Positions 27,260-36,185 of a stretch of DNA of 64,000 nucleotides are shown here, piece by piece. Position numbers and translations under genes: made by a program. The notes below the pieces were generated by a model. That model worked only from the letters and a program-made list of their open reading frames with translations, made no database searches and was not told the DNA's origin. The stretch spans positions 2,216,220-2,280,219 of the forward strand of contig NZ_CP007128.1 in assembly GCF_000522985.1 (NCBI RefSeq), read 5' to 3'. Positions within the stretch are counted from its first letter, which is position 1. Each line of letters begins with the position of its first letter. This stretch comes from Gemmatirosa kalamazoonensis (lineage in GTDB: Bacteria > Gemmatimonadota > Gemmatimonadetes > Gemmatimonadales > Gemmatimonadaceae).

Positions 27260-29208
27260 GGCTTCTCGAGGAAGCGCGTTCCCGGCTCCGAGCGCTCGCG
27301 CTCCACTTCGACGTCGCCCGTGTAGCCGGAGATGTAGAGCACGCGCAGGGCGGGGAACCGCTCGCGCAGGCGAGCGGCGAGCGCGGAGCCGCGCATCACC
27401 GGCATGACGACGTCGGTCGCGAGCAAGTCCACGCGATCGAGCGTCGCCGCGGTCGCGAGCGCGGTCGGGCCGTCGGGCGCGTCGACGACGTGATACCCGG
27501 CGGCGACGAGCGCGCGCCGCGCGACCCGCCGCAGCGCCTCCTCGTCCTCCACGAGCAGCACGACCTCGCCACGTCCCGCCGAGGGGCCCGTCTCGTCCTG
27601 CGCCTCGGCCGGCGCGGCGGGAGCCGCGGTCGGCGGCGGCACCTGGATGGTGAACGTCGCGCCGCGGCCCGGCGCGCTCTCCACCATGATGCGCCCTCCC
27701 AGTCGCCCGACGACGCCGTACACCGTCGACAGGCCGAGCCCCGTCCCTTTCCCCGGCTCCTTCGTCGTGAAGAACGGCTCGAAGATGCGCGACTGCGTCT
27801 CCGCGCTCATGCCCACGCCCGAGTCGCGCACGCGCAGCGTCACGCCGCCATCGGCCGCGGCGAACGTCGCGATCTCGAGCCGCCCGCCGTCGGGCATCGC
27901 GTCGCGCGCGTTCACCACGAGGTTGAGCAGCACCTGCTCGAGCTGGCCGCGGTCGGCGACGATCGCCGGCAGCCCGTCGGCGAGCCGCGTCACGAGCTCG
28001 ATGTTCTCGCCGAGCACGCGGCGCAGCAGCGACTCCGCGCCCTGCACCACGTCGTTGAGATCCAGCTCGCGCGGCGCGAACGGCTGCCGGCGGCTGAACG
28101 CGAGCAGCTGCCGCGTGAGCGCGCCGGCGCGCGCCACCGCGCCGCGGATCTCGTCGACGTCGGTGTGGCGCGCGTCGTCGGCGGCGATCGCCTGATCGAG
28201 GAACGCCGCGTTCGCGCCGATGACGGTGAGCAGGTTGTTGAAGTCGTGCGCGATGCCGCCGGCGAGCTGGCCTAACGCTTCCATCTTCTGCGCCTGCCGG
28301 TACTGCTCCTCCACGCGCACGCGCTCCGTGACGTCGCTCAGCACGACCACGAGATGGCGCAGCGCGCCGCTCGCCTCGCGGATCGGCGCGGTGCGGTACT
28401 CCAGCACGCGCCGCCCGCCGTCCGGCGCCGCGAAGTCGATGTGTCCGTTCGCCGGCTGCCCCGCGAGCAGCCGGGCCCGTGCCGCGCGCGACGCGCCGTC
28501 GCGCGCCTCGAAGCGCAGGACCGCGCGCAGCGGCAGCCCGACCAATGCCTCGACCGTGCGGCCCGTCAGGCGGCTGCACGCGGGATTTGCGAACAGCACG
28601 TGCGGTCCCTCGTCGTCGAACTCCGCGGTCGCGATGACGATCGACTCCGACGCGGCCTGCACGGCGTGGTCGAGCAGCGAGAGCCGCGCGGCGGCCTCGC
28701 GCGCCTCGGCGTAGAGCCGCTCGTTCTCCTCCGCCAGCGCCTGCGCCTCCTCCACCTGGTGCTCGAGCTCCAGCGACTGCGCGGCGAGCCGCTCGGCGCG
28801 CGCCGCCGCCTCGATCCGCTCGGTCCGGTCGCGCGTCACCTTCGCGAAGCCGACCAGCGCGCCGCGCTCGTCGCGGAGCGCGGTGATGACCACGTCCGCC
28901 CAGAAGCGCGAGCCGTCCTTCCGCACGCGCCACCCCTCGTGCTGGGCCGTGCCCGTCTCGGCGGCGACCGCCAGCAGCCGCTCGGGAAGGCCGGCGGCGA
29001 CGTCCTCCGGCGTGTAGAAGCGCGAGAAATGCTGGCCGAGGATCTCCGCGTCGTCCCATCCCTTCATCCGGCGGGCGCCGGCCGTCCACGTCACGACGCG
29101 TCCGTCGCGGTCGAGGGCGAAGATCGCGTGGTCGGCGAGATGCTCCACGAGGAGCGCCTGCAGGTCCTGCCCGGCCAGGAGAGGGCGGCGGGGCGGCGGC
29201 ATATTCAT
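27208..29208 (-). CDS. PAS-domain hybrid histidine kinase with C-terminal receiver
   Basis: A 666-residue soluble kinase. A first PAS domain (about 20-140: HAIFALDRDGRVVTWTAGARRMKGW...) is followed by a coiled coil (about 140-185, AAQSLELEHQVEEAQALAEENERLYAEA) and a second PAS (about 185-310). Then come HisKA with GGIAHDFNNLLTVIGANAAF, HATPase (NLVVNARDAMPDGG, DSGVGMS, GKGTGLGLSTVYGVV) and a receiver (VLLVEDEEALRR, phospho-Asp in LLATDVVMPVMRG, Lys in FLEKPYDG). There are no membrane segments. The FxxFYTPEDxxxGLPE motif in PAS1 is common in such soil-bacterial kinases. No dedicated regulator is adjacent. Confidence 0.93.
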   Translation of the reverse strand: MNMPPPRRPLLAGQDLQALLVEHLADHAIFALDRDGRVVTWTAGARRMKGWDDAEILGQHFSRFYTPEDVAAGLPERLLAVAAETGTAQHEGWRVRKDGSRFWADVVITALRDERGALVGFAKVTRDRTERIEAAARAERLAAQSLELEHQVEEAQALAEENERLYAEAREAAARLSLLDHAVQAASESIVIATAEFDDEGPHVLFANPACSRLTGRTVEALVGLPLRAVLRFEARDGASRAARARLLAGQPANGHIDFAAPDGGRRVLEYRTAPIREASGALRHLVVVLSDVTERVRVEEQYRQAQKMEALGQLAGGIAHDFNNLLTVIGANAAFLDQAIAADDARHTDVDEIRGAVARAGALTRQLLAFSRRQPFAPRELDLNDVVQGAESLLRRVLGENIELVTRLADGLPAIVADRGQLEQVLLNLVVNARDAMPDGGRLEIATFAAADGGVTLRVRDSGVGMSAETQSRIFEPFFTTKEPGKGTGLGLSTVYGVVGRLGGRIMVESAPGRGATFTIQVPPPTAAPAAPAEAQDETGPSAGRGEVVLLVEDEEALRRVARRALVAAGYHVVDAPDGPTALATAATLDRVDLLATDVVMPVMRGSALAARLRERFPALRVLYISGYTGDVEVERERSEPGTRFLEKPYDGNALARAARALLDA

Positions 29209-29339
29209 GCGGCAGCGGCGGGTGGCGACGGCCTGCGGGGTGAGGACTCGGCCCCGACCTCGGGGCTTCTTACCGGGCGCGACTGCGCTCCTGTCAGGGA
29301 AAAGACTATTCGGCGCCCCACCGGTTGCATAGACATTCG

Positions 29340-29366
29340 GTGCCCGCCGGGGACCGGCGGCGGCAC
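29340..29366. other. GC hairpin in the leader of the TonB-receptor gene
   Basis: GTGCC-CGCCGG (29340-29350) can pair with CCGGCG-GC-GGCAC (ending 29366) around a short loop. It lies about 80 bases before the TonB-receptor start. I saw none of the conserved boxes of the cobalamin riboswitch, so no ligand is proposed. Confidence 0.35.
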
Positions 29367-29447
29367 AACGAGCGTATCGTGCGGGACGTTATTCACGGCG
29401 GGCGCGCCACCTCGGCGGCCCCGCCGCACACCCTTCCTGGACGATCG

Positions 29448-31820
29448 ATGAGCCCTCTCCTCCGCCGCGCCCCCGCCCTCTGCGTCGCGCTGCTCGTACC
29501 GGCCGCGCCGCTCGTCGCGCAGGCCCCGGTCGCCGTGCGCGGCACGGTGACCACGGCGGAGCACCACACGCCGCTCGCGAGCGCGCGGGTCGCCGTCGAG
29601 TCGCCGGCGCGCGTCGCGGTCACCGACGCCGCCGGCGGCTACGTGCTGCGCGACCTGCCGACGGGCCGCTACGAGCTGCTCGTCACCGCGCTCGGCTACC
29701 GTCCGGTGCGGCGCACCATCCAGGTCGTGCGCGGTCAGCCGGCGACGCTCGACGTCGCGCTCGAGACGGGCTCGCTGCTGCTCTCCAGCGTCGTGACGAC
29801 CGCGACGCGCACGCCGGTCGAGGCGAACCGTGTGGCGTCGACGGTGAACGTGCTCACGCCGGAGCAGATCCGCACGACGCCGGCGCGCGAGACGCAGGAT
29901 CTGCTGCGCGAGATCCCCGGCGTGGAGCTGCCGCGCACGTCGAGCCTCGTCGGCGGCACGGCGCAGATCGTGTCGATCCGCGGCGTCGACGAAGGGCGCA
30001 CGGCGGTGCTGTTCGACGGCATCCCGGTGAACGACGCGTGGGGCGAGTGGATCGACTGGGGGCGCGTGCCGATGCGGCTGCTCGACCGCGTCGAGGTCGT
30101 GGAGGGGGGCACGTCGAGCCTCTACGGCAACGGCGCGATGGGCGGCGTGATCTCGTTCTACTCGCGGCCGCTGTCGCCGGGCGCGGCGAGCGTGACGGTC
30201 GAGGGTGGGAGCCGCGACGCCCGGCACGTGTTCGCATCGGCCGGCATCCCGATCGCCGGCGCGCTCACCGCGAACGTGAGCGGCGACTACCAGAGCGGCG
30301 GCGGCTACCGGCTCATCGGCCCGGGGAGCACGACGGTCGTGACGAACGGCGTCGCGTCGCAGGTCCCGAGCACGTCGCCGGGCGCGATCGACCAGCGCTC
30401 GGAGATCGTGCAGCGCAACCTGCACGTGCGGCTCAACTACGCGCCGTCGGCGCGGCTCTCGGCGTTCGTCACCGGCCATGGGTACGGCGACAATCGCATC
30501 GCGGGCACGGCGCTGAACTACCAGACGCGCGACATGAAGGAGCTGAACGCGGGGCTCGACGTCGGCGCGTACGCGACGGGGCTGCTCACGGTGCGGGCGT
30601 GGGACGGCCGGCAGGACGAGCACCAGCGCTCGACCGCGCCGCGCGCGAACTCCGGCACGTGCGCGGTGCCGTCGTCGCTCCCGCGGCAGTGCGAGGACAG
30701 CAACGTCGTCGCCGACATCCCGAGCCACGACTGGGGCGCGTCGGCGATGTGGACGCGCACGAACCTGTTCGGCCTCGAGTCGTTCAGCGTCGGCGGCGAC
30801 TACCGGCACTACAACGGCAACTTCGACGAGGTCGACTTCAACACCACGTGCCCCGGCGCGAGCTGCGGCCGCGTCACGCGCACGATCCTCTCCGGCGGCG
30901 ACCAGAGCCTGAGCGGCGCGTTCGTGCAGGCGATCGCGGCGCCGGTAGCGACGTTGCGCGTGGAGCTCTCCGCGCGTGTCGACGGGTGGACGAACGACAA
31001 CGGCCGCTCGGTCGACGCGGCGGCGGGCACCGTGTCGTACCCGAACCGCACGCGCGCCGCGTTCTCGCCGCGCGTCGGCGTGCGGTGGCAGGCGCTGCCC
31101 GCGCTGTCGCTCCATACCGCGGCCTACCGCGCGTTCCGCGCGCCGAACCTCGCGGAGCTCTACCGCAAGCAGATCTCGCCGACGCAGATCACGCTGCCGA
31201 ACCCGGAGCTCGCGCCGGAGACGGCGTTGGGCCGCGAGGTCGGCCTCGACTGGCAGCCGGCGGCGTGGGTGCAGCTCAAGGGCACCGCGTACGTCGCCGA
31301 CTACTACGACTTCAACGTACCGACGACGATCTCGACGAGCGGCGGCGTGACGACGCGGCAGCGGCTCAACGTCAACGCGGTCCGCAGCCGCGGCGCCGAG
31401 GCGTACCTCGCCGTGCGGCCGATCCAGGCGCTGTTCGTGAGCGGGAGCGCGAGCTACGACGACGCGCGCCAGCAGACGAACATCGCCGACCCGGATCACA
31501 AGCCGCACGTCAACCGCGTGCCCTCGCCGAAGCAGACCATCCGCGCGACGTACACGTCGCCGCTGCTCGGCGCATGGACCGGCATCTGGCGGCACGAGGG
31601 GAAGACGACGACGCTGCAGGGCGTGCCGCTCGAGCCGTTCTCGGTGCTCGACGCGAACGTGCAGCGCGAGATCGTGCGCGGCGTGACGGGCTTCGTGTCG
31701 GTCGAGAACATCACGGACGAGCAGTACCAGATCAACCTGTCGGGCGCGGGGACGGCGGCGCTGATCTCGTACGGGCTGCCGCGCACGGTGCGCGCCGGGG
31801 TGACGCTCGAGCGTCGCTGA
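29448..31820 (+). CDS. TonB-dependent outer-membrane receptor
   Basis: A 790-residue receptor. The ATG at 29448 gives a signal peptide (RRAPALCVALLVPAAPLVAQ). Residues about 25-110 form a carboxypeptidase-regulatory-like domain (GTVTTAEHHTPLASARVAVE...GYVLRDLPTGRYELLVTALGYRP). The plug follows (VNVLTPEQIRTTPARETQDLLREIPGVELPR, VVEGGTSSLYGNGAMGGVISF) and then a 22-strand-type barrel (AFRAPNLAELYRK...ENITDEQYQINLSG) ending in ERR rather than a terminal Phe. The substrate is unknown. The next genes encode a two-component system and efflux pump, but they are not obviously in the same operon. Confidence 0.93.
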   Translation: MSPLLRRAPALCVALLVPAAPLVAQAPVAVRGTVTTAEHHTPLASARVAVESPARVAVTDAAGGYVLRDLPTGRYELLVTALGYRPVRRTIQVVRGQPATLDVALETGSLLLSSVVTTATRTPVEANRVASTVNVLTPEQIRTTPARETQDLLREIPGVELPRTSSLVGGTAQIVSIRGVDEGRTAVLFDGIPVNDAWGEWIDWGRVPMRLLDRVEVVEGGTSSLYGNGAMGGVISFYSRPLSPGAASVTVEGGSRDARHVFASAGIPIAGALTANVSGDYQSGGGYRLIGPGSTTVVTNGVASQVPSTSPGAIDQRSEIVQRNLHVRLNYAPSARLSAFVTGHGYGDNRIAGTALNYQTRDMKELNAGLDVGAYATGLLTVRAWDGRQDEHQRSTAPRANSGTCAVPSSLPRQCEDSNVVADIPSHDWGASAMWTRTNLFGLESFSVGGDYRHYNGNFDEVDFNTTCPGASCGRVTRTILSGGDQSLSGAFVQAIAAPVATLRVELSARVDGWTNDNGRSVDAAAGTVSYPNRTRAAFSPRVGVRWQALPALSLHTAAYRAFRAPNLAELYRKQISPTQITLPNPELAPETALGREVGLDWQPAAWVQLKGTAYVADYYDFNVPTTISTSGGVTTRQRLNVNAVRSRGAEAYLAVRPIQALFVSGSASYDDARQQTNIADPDHKPHVNRVPSPKQTIRATYTSPLLGAWTGIWRHEGKTTTLQGVPLEPFSVLDANVQREIVRGVTGFVSVENITDEQYQINLSGAGTAALISYGLPRTVRAGVTLERR

Positions 31821-31857
31821 CCTGACGGCGTCCAACGGCGCCGCGCGCGGCGGTGGC

Positions 31858-31990
31858 GATACGGCGCGGACGGTACGGCGCGATGCTGCGCACGCACCGT
31901 TTCACACCGCTGAACCACGCAGCACGGCGCCGTGCCGCGGTGTGAGACGCCGTTCGCGCCCCATCGCGCCGTATCGTCGGCGCAGCATCG
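31858..31990. other. Intergenic RNA-like region with alternative pairings and a terminator-type hairpin
   Basis: A central hairpin (TCACACCGC 31902-31910 with GCGGTGTGA 31937-31945) can form. Around it, 31874-31885 (TACGGCGCGATG) is perfectly complementary to 31962-31973. An earlier copy at 31858-31868 can pair with 31965-31975, and 31881-31891 with 31980-31990. These pairings overlap and exclude one another. The central hairpin may end the TonB-receptor transcript. Confidence 0.5.
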
Positions 31991-32047
31991 CCCGCGCCGT
32001 CATCGGCGCCGTCACGGACCCCGGACACTTCGGCAGGGGATCCGGGG

Positions 32048-32053
32048 TATACT
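32048..32053 (+). promoter_or_regulatory. -10-like box before the DUF6624 gene
   Basis: TATACT matches the -10 consensus at five of six positions and lies 38 bases before the ATG at 32092. No good -35 is visible at normal spacing; a CCCCGGA/TCCGGGG inverted repeat lies just upstream. Confidence 0.3.
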
Positions 32054-32091
32054 CTGGCGGCCGGCCCGCGCTGGGCCGCAACGTTTCCCCG

Positions 32092-32859
32092 ATGCCGCTC
32101 CCATTCGTTAGGCCGCTGGCCGCACTGCTGCTCGCCGCGCCCGTCGCGGCGCAGACCGCGCAGCCGGTGACGAAGGCGCAGCCGCGTCGTGGCCAGGGCG
32201 CGTGCCGCGTCGACTCCACCGCGGCGTGGTACCAGGACCAGCGCGCGCGCCTCGACGAGTCGAAGGGCGGCTGGAGCGACGACGCGCTGCGCGACGCGCT
32301 CGTGCGCGGCACGTCGCTCGACATCGAGGCGCCGCTCCCCGTGCAGCTCGGCTTCGAGCTCCACGGCGCGCCGCCGGCCGGACGCGGCGACAGCGCCACG
32401 GTCGAACGGCTCCGCGCGCTCGCCGCGCAGCGCGGCGCGCGGTGGCCCACGCGCAGCGTCGTCGGCCCCGCCGGCGTGCGCGCGGTGTGGCTCGTCGCCG
32501 CCGGCGATACCGCGCTCGCGCCGGTCGTGCTGCACCGCCTCGCGGACGCCGGCCCCGACGAGTCGCTCCCCGCCGACGTCGCGGTGCTGGAGGACCGCCT
32601 GCGCGTGCGCGCCGGTCGCAGGCAGCTCTACGGCTCGCAGATGCGCGTCGTGAACGGCCGCGTCACGCCGTACCCGATCGAAGACGCCGACCGCGTGGAC
32701 CTGCGCCGCGAGAGCGCGGGGCTGCCGCCGCTCGCGCTCTCGCTCTGCCTCGCACGGCGAGGGCAGGAGGGCACGAGGGCGCGCGAAACGCGAGGGCAGG
32801 AGAGATTTCGGACTCTCCTGCCCTCGCGTTTCGCGCGCCCTCCTGCCCTCCTGCCCTGA
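32092..32859 (+). CDS. DUF6624-domain secreted protein with a repeat-encoded C-terminus
   Basis: A 255-residue protein with a signal peptide (FVRPLAALLLAAPVAAQ). Its second half matches the DUF6624 pattern: RWPTRSVVGPAGVRAVWLVA, then DVAVLEDRLRVRAGRRQLYGSQ and PIEDADRVDLRRESAGLPPLA. The domain should end near residue 220. The last 33 residues (RGQEGTRARETRGQERF...PPALLP) and the stop codon are supplied by a 45-bp-armed hairpin element, so the original C-terminus was probably replaced. Function of DUF6624 is unknown. Confidence 0.75.
   Translation: MPLPFVRPLAALLLAAPVAAQTAQPVTKAQPRRGQGACRVDSTAAWYQDQRARLDESKGGWSDDALRDALVRGTSLDIEAPLPVQLGFELHGAPPAGRGDSATVERLRALAAQRGARWPTRSVVGPAGVRAVWLVAAGDTALAPVVLHRLADAGPDESLPADVAVLEDRLRVRAGRRQLYGSQMRVVNGRVTPYPIEDADRVDLRRESAGLPPLALSLCLARRGQEGTRARETRGQERFRTLLPSRFARPPALLP
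32760..32857. repeat. Purine-arm hairpin element with 45-bp arms
   Basis: The left arm (32760-32804) and right arm (32813-32857) are complementary over 45 bases with one mismatch, around an 8-base loop. They are built of GGGCAGGA units plus a GCGCGAAACGCG core. The right arm's last T begins the TGA stop of the DUF6624 gene. The same core recurs in the element at 59934. Confidence 0.88.
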
Positions 32860-32867
32860 GGTCTCAG

Positions 32868-33545
32868 ATGCGCGTGTTGCTCGTCGAGGACGATCCGAAG
32901 ATCGCGGCCGTGCTGCGCGCGGGGCTCGCGGAGCACGAGATCCAGGTCGTGCGCGCCGGCACGTATCGCGACGGGCTCGCGCGCGCGGTCGGCGGCGGCT
33001 TCGACCTCTGTCTGCTCGACGTCATGCTCCCCGGCGGCAGCGGGTTCGATCTGTGCCGCGAGCTGCGCGCGCGCGGCGTCGGGACGCCGATCCTCATGCT
33101 CACCGCGCGCGACACGGTCGACGATCGCGTCACGGGCCTCGACGTGGGCGCCGACGACTACCTCACGAAGCCGTTCGCGTTGCGCGAGCTGCTCGCCCGC
33201 ATGCGCGCGCTCGCCCGGCGCGGCGCGCGTGGCGCGCGCGGCGCGTGGGAGACGGTGCGCGTGGCGGACCTCGAGGTGGACCTCGCCGCGCATCGCGTGC
33301 GACGCGCCGGCGCGCCGATCGAGCTGACGGCGAAGGAGTTCGCGCTGCTCGAGCTCTTCGTGCGCCACCGCGACCAGGTCGTCGACCGCGCGGCGATCAC
33401 GGCGCAGGTGTGGGACGAGAACCACGACCCGTTCACGAACGTGCTCGAGGTGCTCGTGCGCCGCCTGCGCCGCAAGATCGACGACGACTACGAGCCGAAG
33501 CTGATTCACACGCTGCGCGGCGCGGGGTACCGGTTCGGTGTCTGA
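32868..33545 (+). CDS. OmpR/PhoB-family response regulator
   Basis: A 225-residue regulator. The receiver has the acidic pair VEDD, phospho-acceptor Asp51 (LCLLDVMLPGG), LTARD and Lys in YLTKPF. The C-terminal winged helix reads IELTAKEFALLELFVRHRDQVVDRAAITAQVWD...NVLEVLVRRLRRKID...LIHTLRGAGYRFG. It overlaps the following kinase gene by 8 bases, forming a two-component pair directly upstream of the TolC/adaptor/RND operon, which it probably controls. Confidence 0.95.
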   Translation: MRVLLVEDDPKIAAVLRAGLAEHEIQVVRAGTYRDGLARAVGGGFDLCLLDVMLPGGSGFDLCRELRARGVGTPILMLTARDTVDDRVTGLDVGADDYLTKPFALRELLARMRALARRGARGARGAWETVRVADLEVDLAAHRVRRAGAPIELTAKEFALLELFVRHRDQVVDRAAITAQVWDENHDPFTNVLEVLVRRLRRKIDDDYEPKLIHTLRGAGYRFGV

Positions 33546-34869
33546 CGACCGGCGAACCGCGCGCGGGCCGTTAGGCGCGCTGCGGCGACAGCTCATCGGC
33601 TGGTACGTCGCGACGTTCTGCGCCGTGCTCGCGCTGCTGCTCGGCGGCCTCTATCTCGCCATCCGGCACCAGTTCCGCACGGACCTCGACCGCTCGCTCG
33701 CGGACGCGACGGAGGAGCTCGAGCGCGCCGCGCGCATCCGTGAGATGGAGGCGAGCGCCACCGGCCACGTCGTCGACGCGGTCGACGAGCTGCACGTTCC
33801 CGACCGCGCGCTGTACCTGCTCGACGGCGCCGGCCGCCCGGTGAAGCCCGCGCGCGTCGACGCGTGGATCCGCGCCGCCGCCGAGCGCGCGGGCCATGGT
33901 CCGGTCGACGTCGACCACGAGACGGAAGGCGCGCACCCGCGCACGCTCCGGCTGCACGCCGAGCGGTTCGCGCTCGCGAGCGGCGCGCGCATGATCGCCG
34001 TCGCCGTCGCCGACCAGGTGGAGCTGGAGGATCGCTACGCGGAGCTCATCGCCGCGTTCGGCGGCGCGTCGCTGTTCGCCGTCGTGCTCGTGACCGGCGC
34101 GGTGTGGCTGCTGCTGCGGCAGTCCACCGCGCCGGTGGAGCGCAACATCGCGCACATGCGCCGCTTCATGGCCGACGCCGCGCACGAGCTGCGCACGCCG
34201 ATCACCGTGCTGCGGAGCAGCGCCGAGGTCGCGCTGCAGCAGCCGCGCGACGCGGCCGCGTATGCCGCGGCGCTCGGCCGCATCGAGGAGGAAGGCCGTC
34301 GCATGGGGCGCATCGTCGAGGACCTGCTCACGCTCGCCCGCGCCGACGCCGGCGAGCGGCCGATCGCGCGCGCCCGCGTCTTCCTCGACGACGTGACGCT
34401 CGACGCGGTCGGTGCCGCGCGCGCGCTCGCCGCGTCGAAGGGCGTCGAGCTGTCGGTCGACGAGTTCGAGGAGGCTGCCGTCGACGGCGACGCCACGCTG
34501 CTGCGGCAGCTCGTGATGATCCTGCTCGACAACGCCGTGAAGTTCACGCCGCGGGGCGGCCACGTGCGCGTGCGCGTCGGCGACAGCGCGGGGCGCGCGA
34601 CGCTCCTCGTCGCCGACGACGGCGTCGGCGTGCCGGTCGAGCAGCTGCCGCACGTGTTCGAGCGCTTCTGGCGCGGCGAGGCGTCGCGCGATCGCGGCGA
34701 CGGAGCAGACGGCGCCGACGGCGCGGGGCTCGGCCTCGCGATCGCGCGCTGGATCACGACGGCGCACGGCGGCGACATCCGCCTCGAGCCCGCGCCCGCG
34801 GGCGGCACCGTGGTGCGCGTGACGCTCCCGCCGGCGAACGGCGCAGCGCCCGCCGTGTCATCCCCCTGA
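33538..34869 (+). CDS. Membrane sensor histidine kinase
   Basis: A 443-residue kinase with a GTG start overlapping the response-regulator gene. It has two transmembrane helices (about 20-42 and 170-192) around a periplasmic domain of about 125 residues. There is no clear HAMP. HisKA follows with His216 in DAAHELRTPITVLRSSAEVAL and HATPase with DNAVKFTPRGG, DDGVGVP and GAGLGLAIARWITTAHGG. This resembles the CusS/TctE-type sensors that control efflux operons. The signal is not identifiable; the short repeat DGADGADGAG precedes the G2 box. Confidence 0.92.
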   Translation: MSDDRRTARGPLGALRRQLIGWYVATFCAVLALLLGGLYLAIRHQFRTDLDRSLADATEELERAARIREMEASATGHVVDAVDELHVPDRALYLLDGAGRPVKPARVDAWIRAAAERAGHGPVDVDHETEGAHPRTLRLHAERFALASGARMIAVAVADQVELEDRYAELIAAFGGASLFAVVLVTGAVWLLLRQSTAPVERNIAHMRRFMADAAHELRTPITVLRSSAEVALQQPRDAAAYAAALGRIEEEGRRMGRIVEDLLTLARADAGERPIARARVFLDDVTLDAVGAARALAASKGVELSVDEFEEAAVDGDATLLRQLVMILLDNAVKFTPRGGHVRVRVGDSAGRATLLVADDGVGVPVEQLPHVFERFWRGEASRDRGDGADGADGAGLGLAIARWITTAHGGDIRLEPAPAGGTVVRVTLPPANGAAPAVSSP

Positions 34870-34916
34870 CAGCTACGCGCCGTAGCGTTCGCCCGGCATC
34901 TCCCACCCGTACGCCC

Positions 34917-36185
34917 ATGCATTCCACGACCGGCCTGGTGCTGGCCGCGTGCTGCTTGATCGCCTCGATCGCGCGCGCCGCGGCCGCGCAGGGGACACCG
35001 CCCACCACACCGACGTCGATCACGCGCACCGAGGCCGTCGCCGCGGCGCTCGCGCGCGGCGCGCGCCTGGGCGTCGCGCGCGCCGACACGTCGCTCGCGT
35101 ACGCGGGGCTGCTCGTCGCGCGCGCCCGGCCGAACCCCGCGCTCGTCGCCGGCTACTCGAAGTCCGCGCCGCAGTACCACGTGGAGGCCGAGCTGCCGCT
35201 CGACCTGCCGGGCCTCCGCGCGGCGCGCATCCGCGCGGCGCAGGTGGGACGCGACGCCGCGCAGTACCGCTTCGCGTTCGCGCGCGCGGCGGTCGCCCTC
35301 GGCGCCGACACGACGTACACGCTGGCTCTCGCGGCGCGCGAGCGCCTCCGCCTCTCGCGCCGCAACGCGCAGGACGCCGACAGCCTGCGCGTGATCGCCG
35401 AGAAGCGTCGCGACGCCGGCGATGCGAGCGATCTCGACGTGGAGCTCGCGACGGTGAACGCCGGCCAGCAGGCGAACGCCGCCGCCGCCGACTCGCTCGC
35501 CTATGTCTCCGCGGTGCTCGACCTCCAGTCCGCGCTCGGCCTCGCCGCCGACGAGGCCACGCTCGCGCCGGCGGACTCGCTCGCCGCGCCGCCCGACGAG
35601 CCGGCGCCCGCTGGGGCGTCGTTAGGCATCGGGCCTGACGTCCCGGCCGGGCCCACGCTGCAGATCGCGGCGGCGCGCGCGTCGGTGGAGTCGGCGCGGC
35701 TCGGCGCGCTGGCCGAGCGGCGGTCGGTGTGGGCGGGACCCGCGATCACCGCCGGCTTCGAGACGCGCGACCCGAAGGGCGACGAGCCCGGCGTGCTGCC
35801 GACGGTCGGCGTGACCATCCCGCTCCCGCTGCTGAACCGCAACCGCGGCCCCATCGCGCAGGCGGACGCGGAGCACGAGCGCGCGCGCGCGGAGCTCGCG
35901 CTCGCCGAGGTCGAGAACCGCACCGAGATCGCGCGCGAGCGGCGCGAGCTCGCCGTCGCGCTCGAGAAGGTGCGCCGCGACCGGCAGCTCCTCGACGCCG
36001 CGGAGCGCATCGCGGCGAAGTCGCTCGTCGCCTACCGCGAGGGCGCCGCGGCGCTCCCCGGCGCGCTCGAGGCGCAGCGCAACGCGCGCGACGTGCTCGC
36101 GCAGTACGTCGCCGATCTCTCCGACGCCTGGATCGCCGCGTCGATCCTCCGCGCGCTCACGCTCACCCCCGACGCTTCCCGATGA
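34917..36185 (+). CDS. TolC-family outer-membrane efflux protein (CzcC-like)
   Basis: A 422-residue outer-membrane factor with a signal peptide (LVLAACCLIASIARAAAAQ). It has two OEP repeats rich in long Ala/Arg helices (ARPNPALVAGYSKSAPQYHVEAELPLDLPG..., VGVTIPLPLLNRNRGPIAQADAEHERARAELALAEVENR). 'P.PLLNRNRG.IA.A' is typical of the CzcC/CusC branch. The stop overlaps the adaptor ATG by four bases. It forms the outer channel of a tripartite efflux pump with the next two genes. Confidence 0.92.
   Translation: MHSTTGLVLAACCLIASIARAAAAQGTPPTTPTSITRTEAVAAALARGARLGVARADTSLAYAGLLVARARPNPALVAGYSKSAPQYHVEAELPLDLPGLRAARIRAAQVGRDAAQYRFAFARAAVALGADTTYTLALAARERLRLSRRNAQDADSLRVIAEKRRDAGDASDLDVELATVNAGQQANAAAADSLAYVSAVLDLQSALGLAADEATLAPADSLAAPPDEPAPAGASLGIGPDVPAGPTLQIAAARASVESARLGALAERRSVWAGPAITAGFETRDPKGDEPGVLPTVGVTIPLPLLNRNRGPIAQADAEHERARAELALAEVENRTEIARERRELAVALEKVRRDRQLLDAAERIAAKSLVAYREGAAALPGALEAQRNARDVLAQYVADLSDAWIAASILRALTLTPDASR

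Noticed and set aside
29209-29447. Cobalamin riboswitch before the TonB receptor
   Set aside because: None of the conserved B12-box sequences is visible; there is only a simple GC hairpin.
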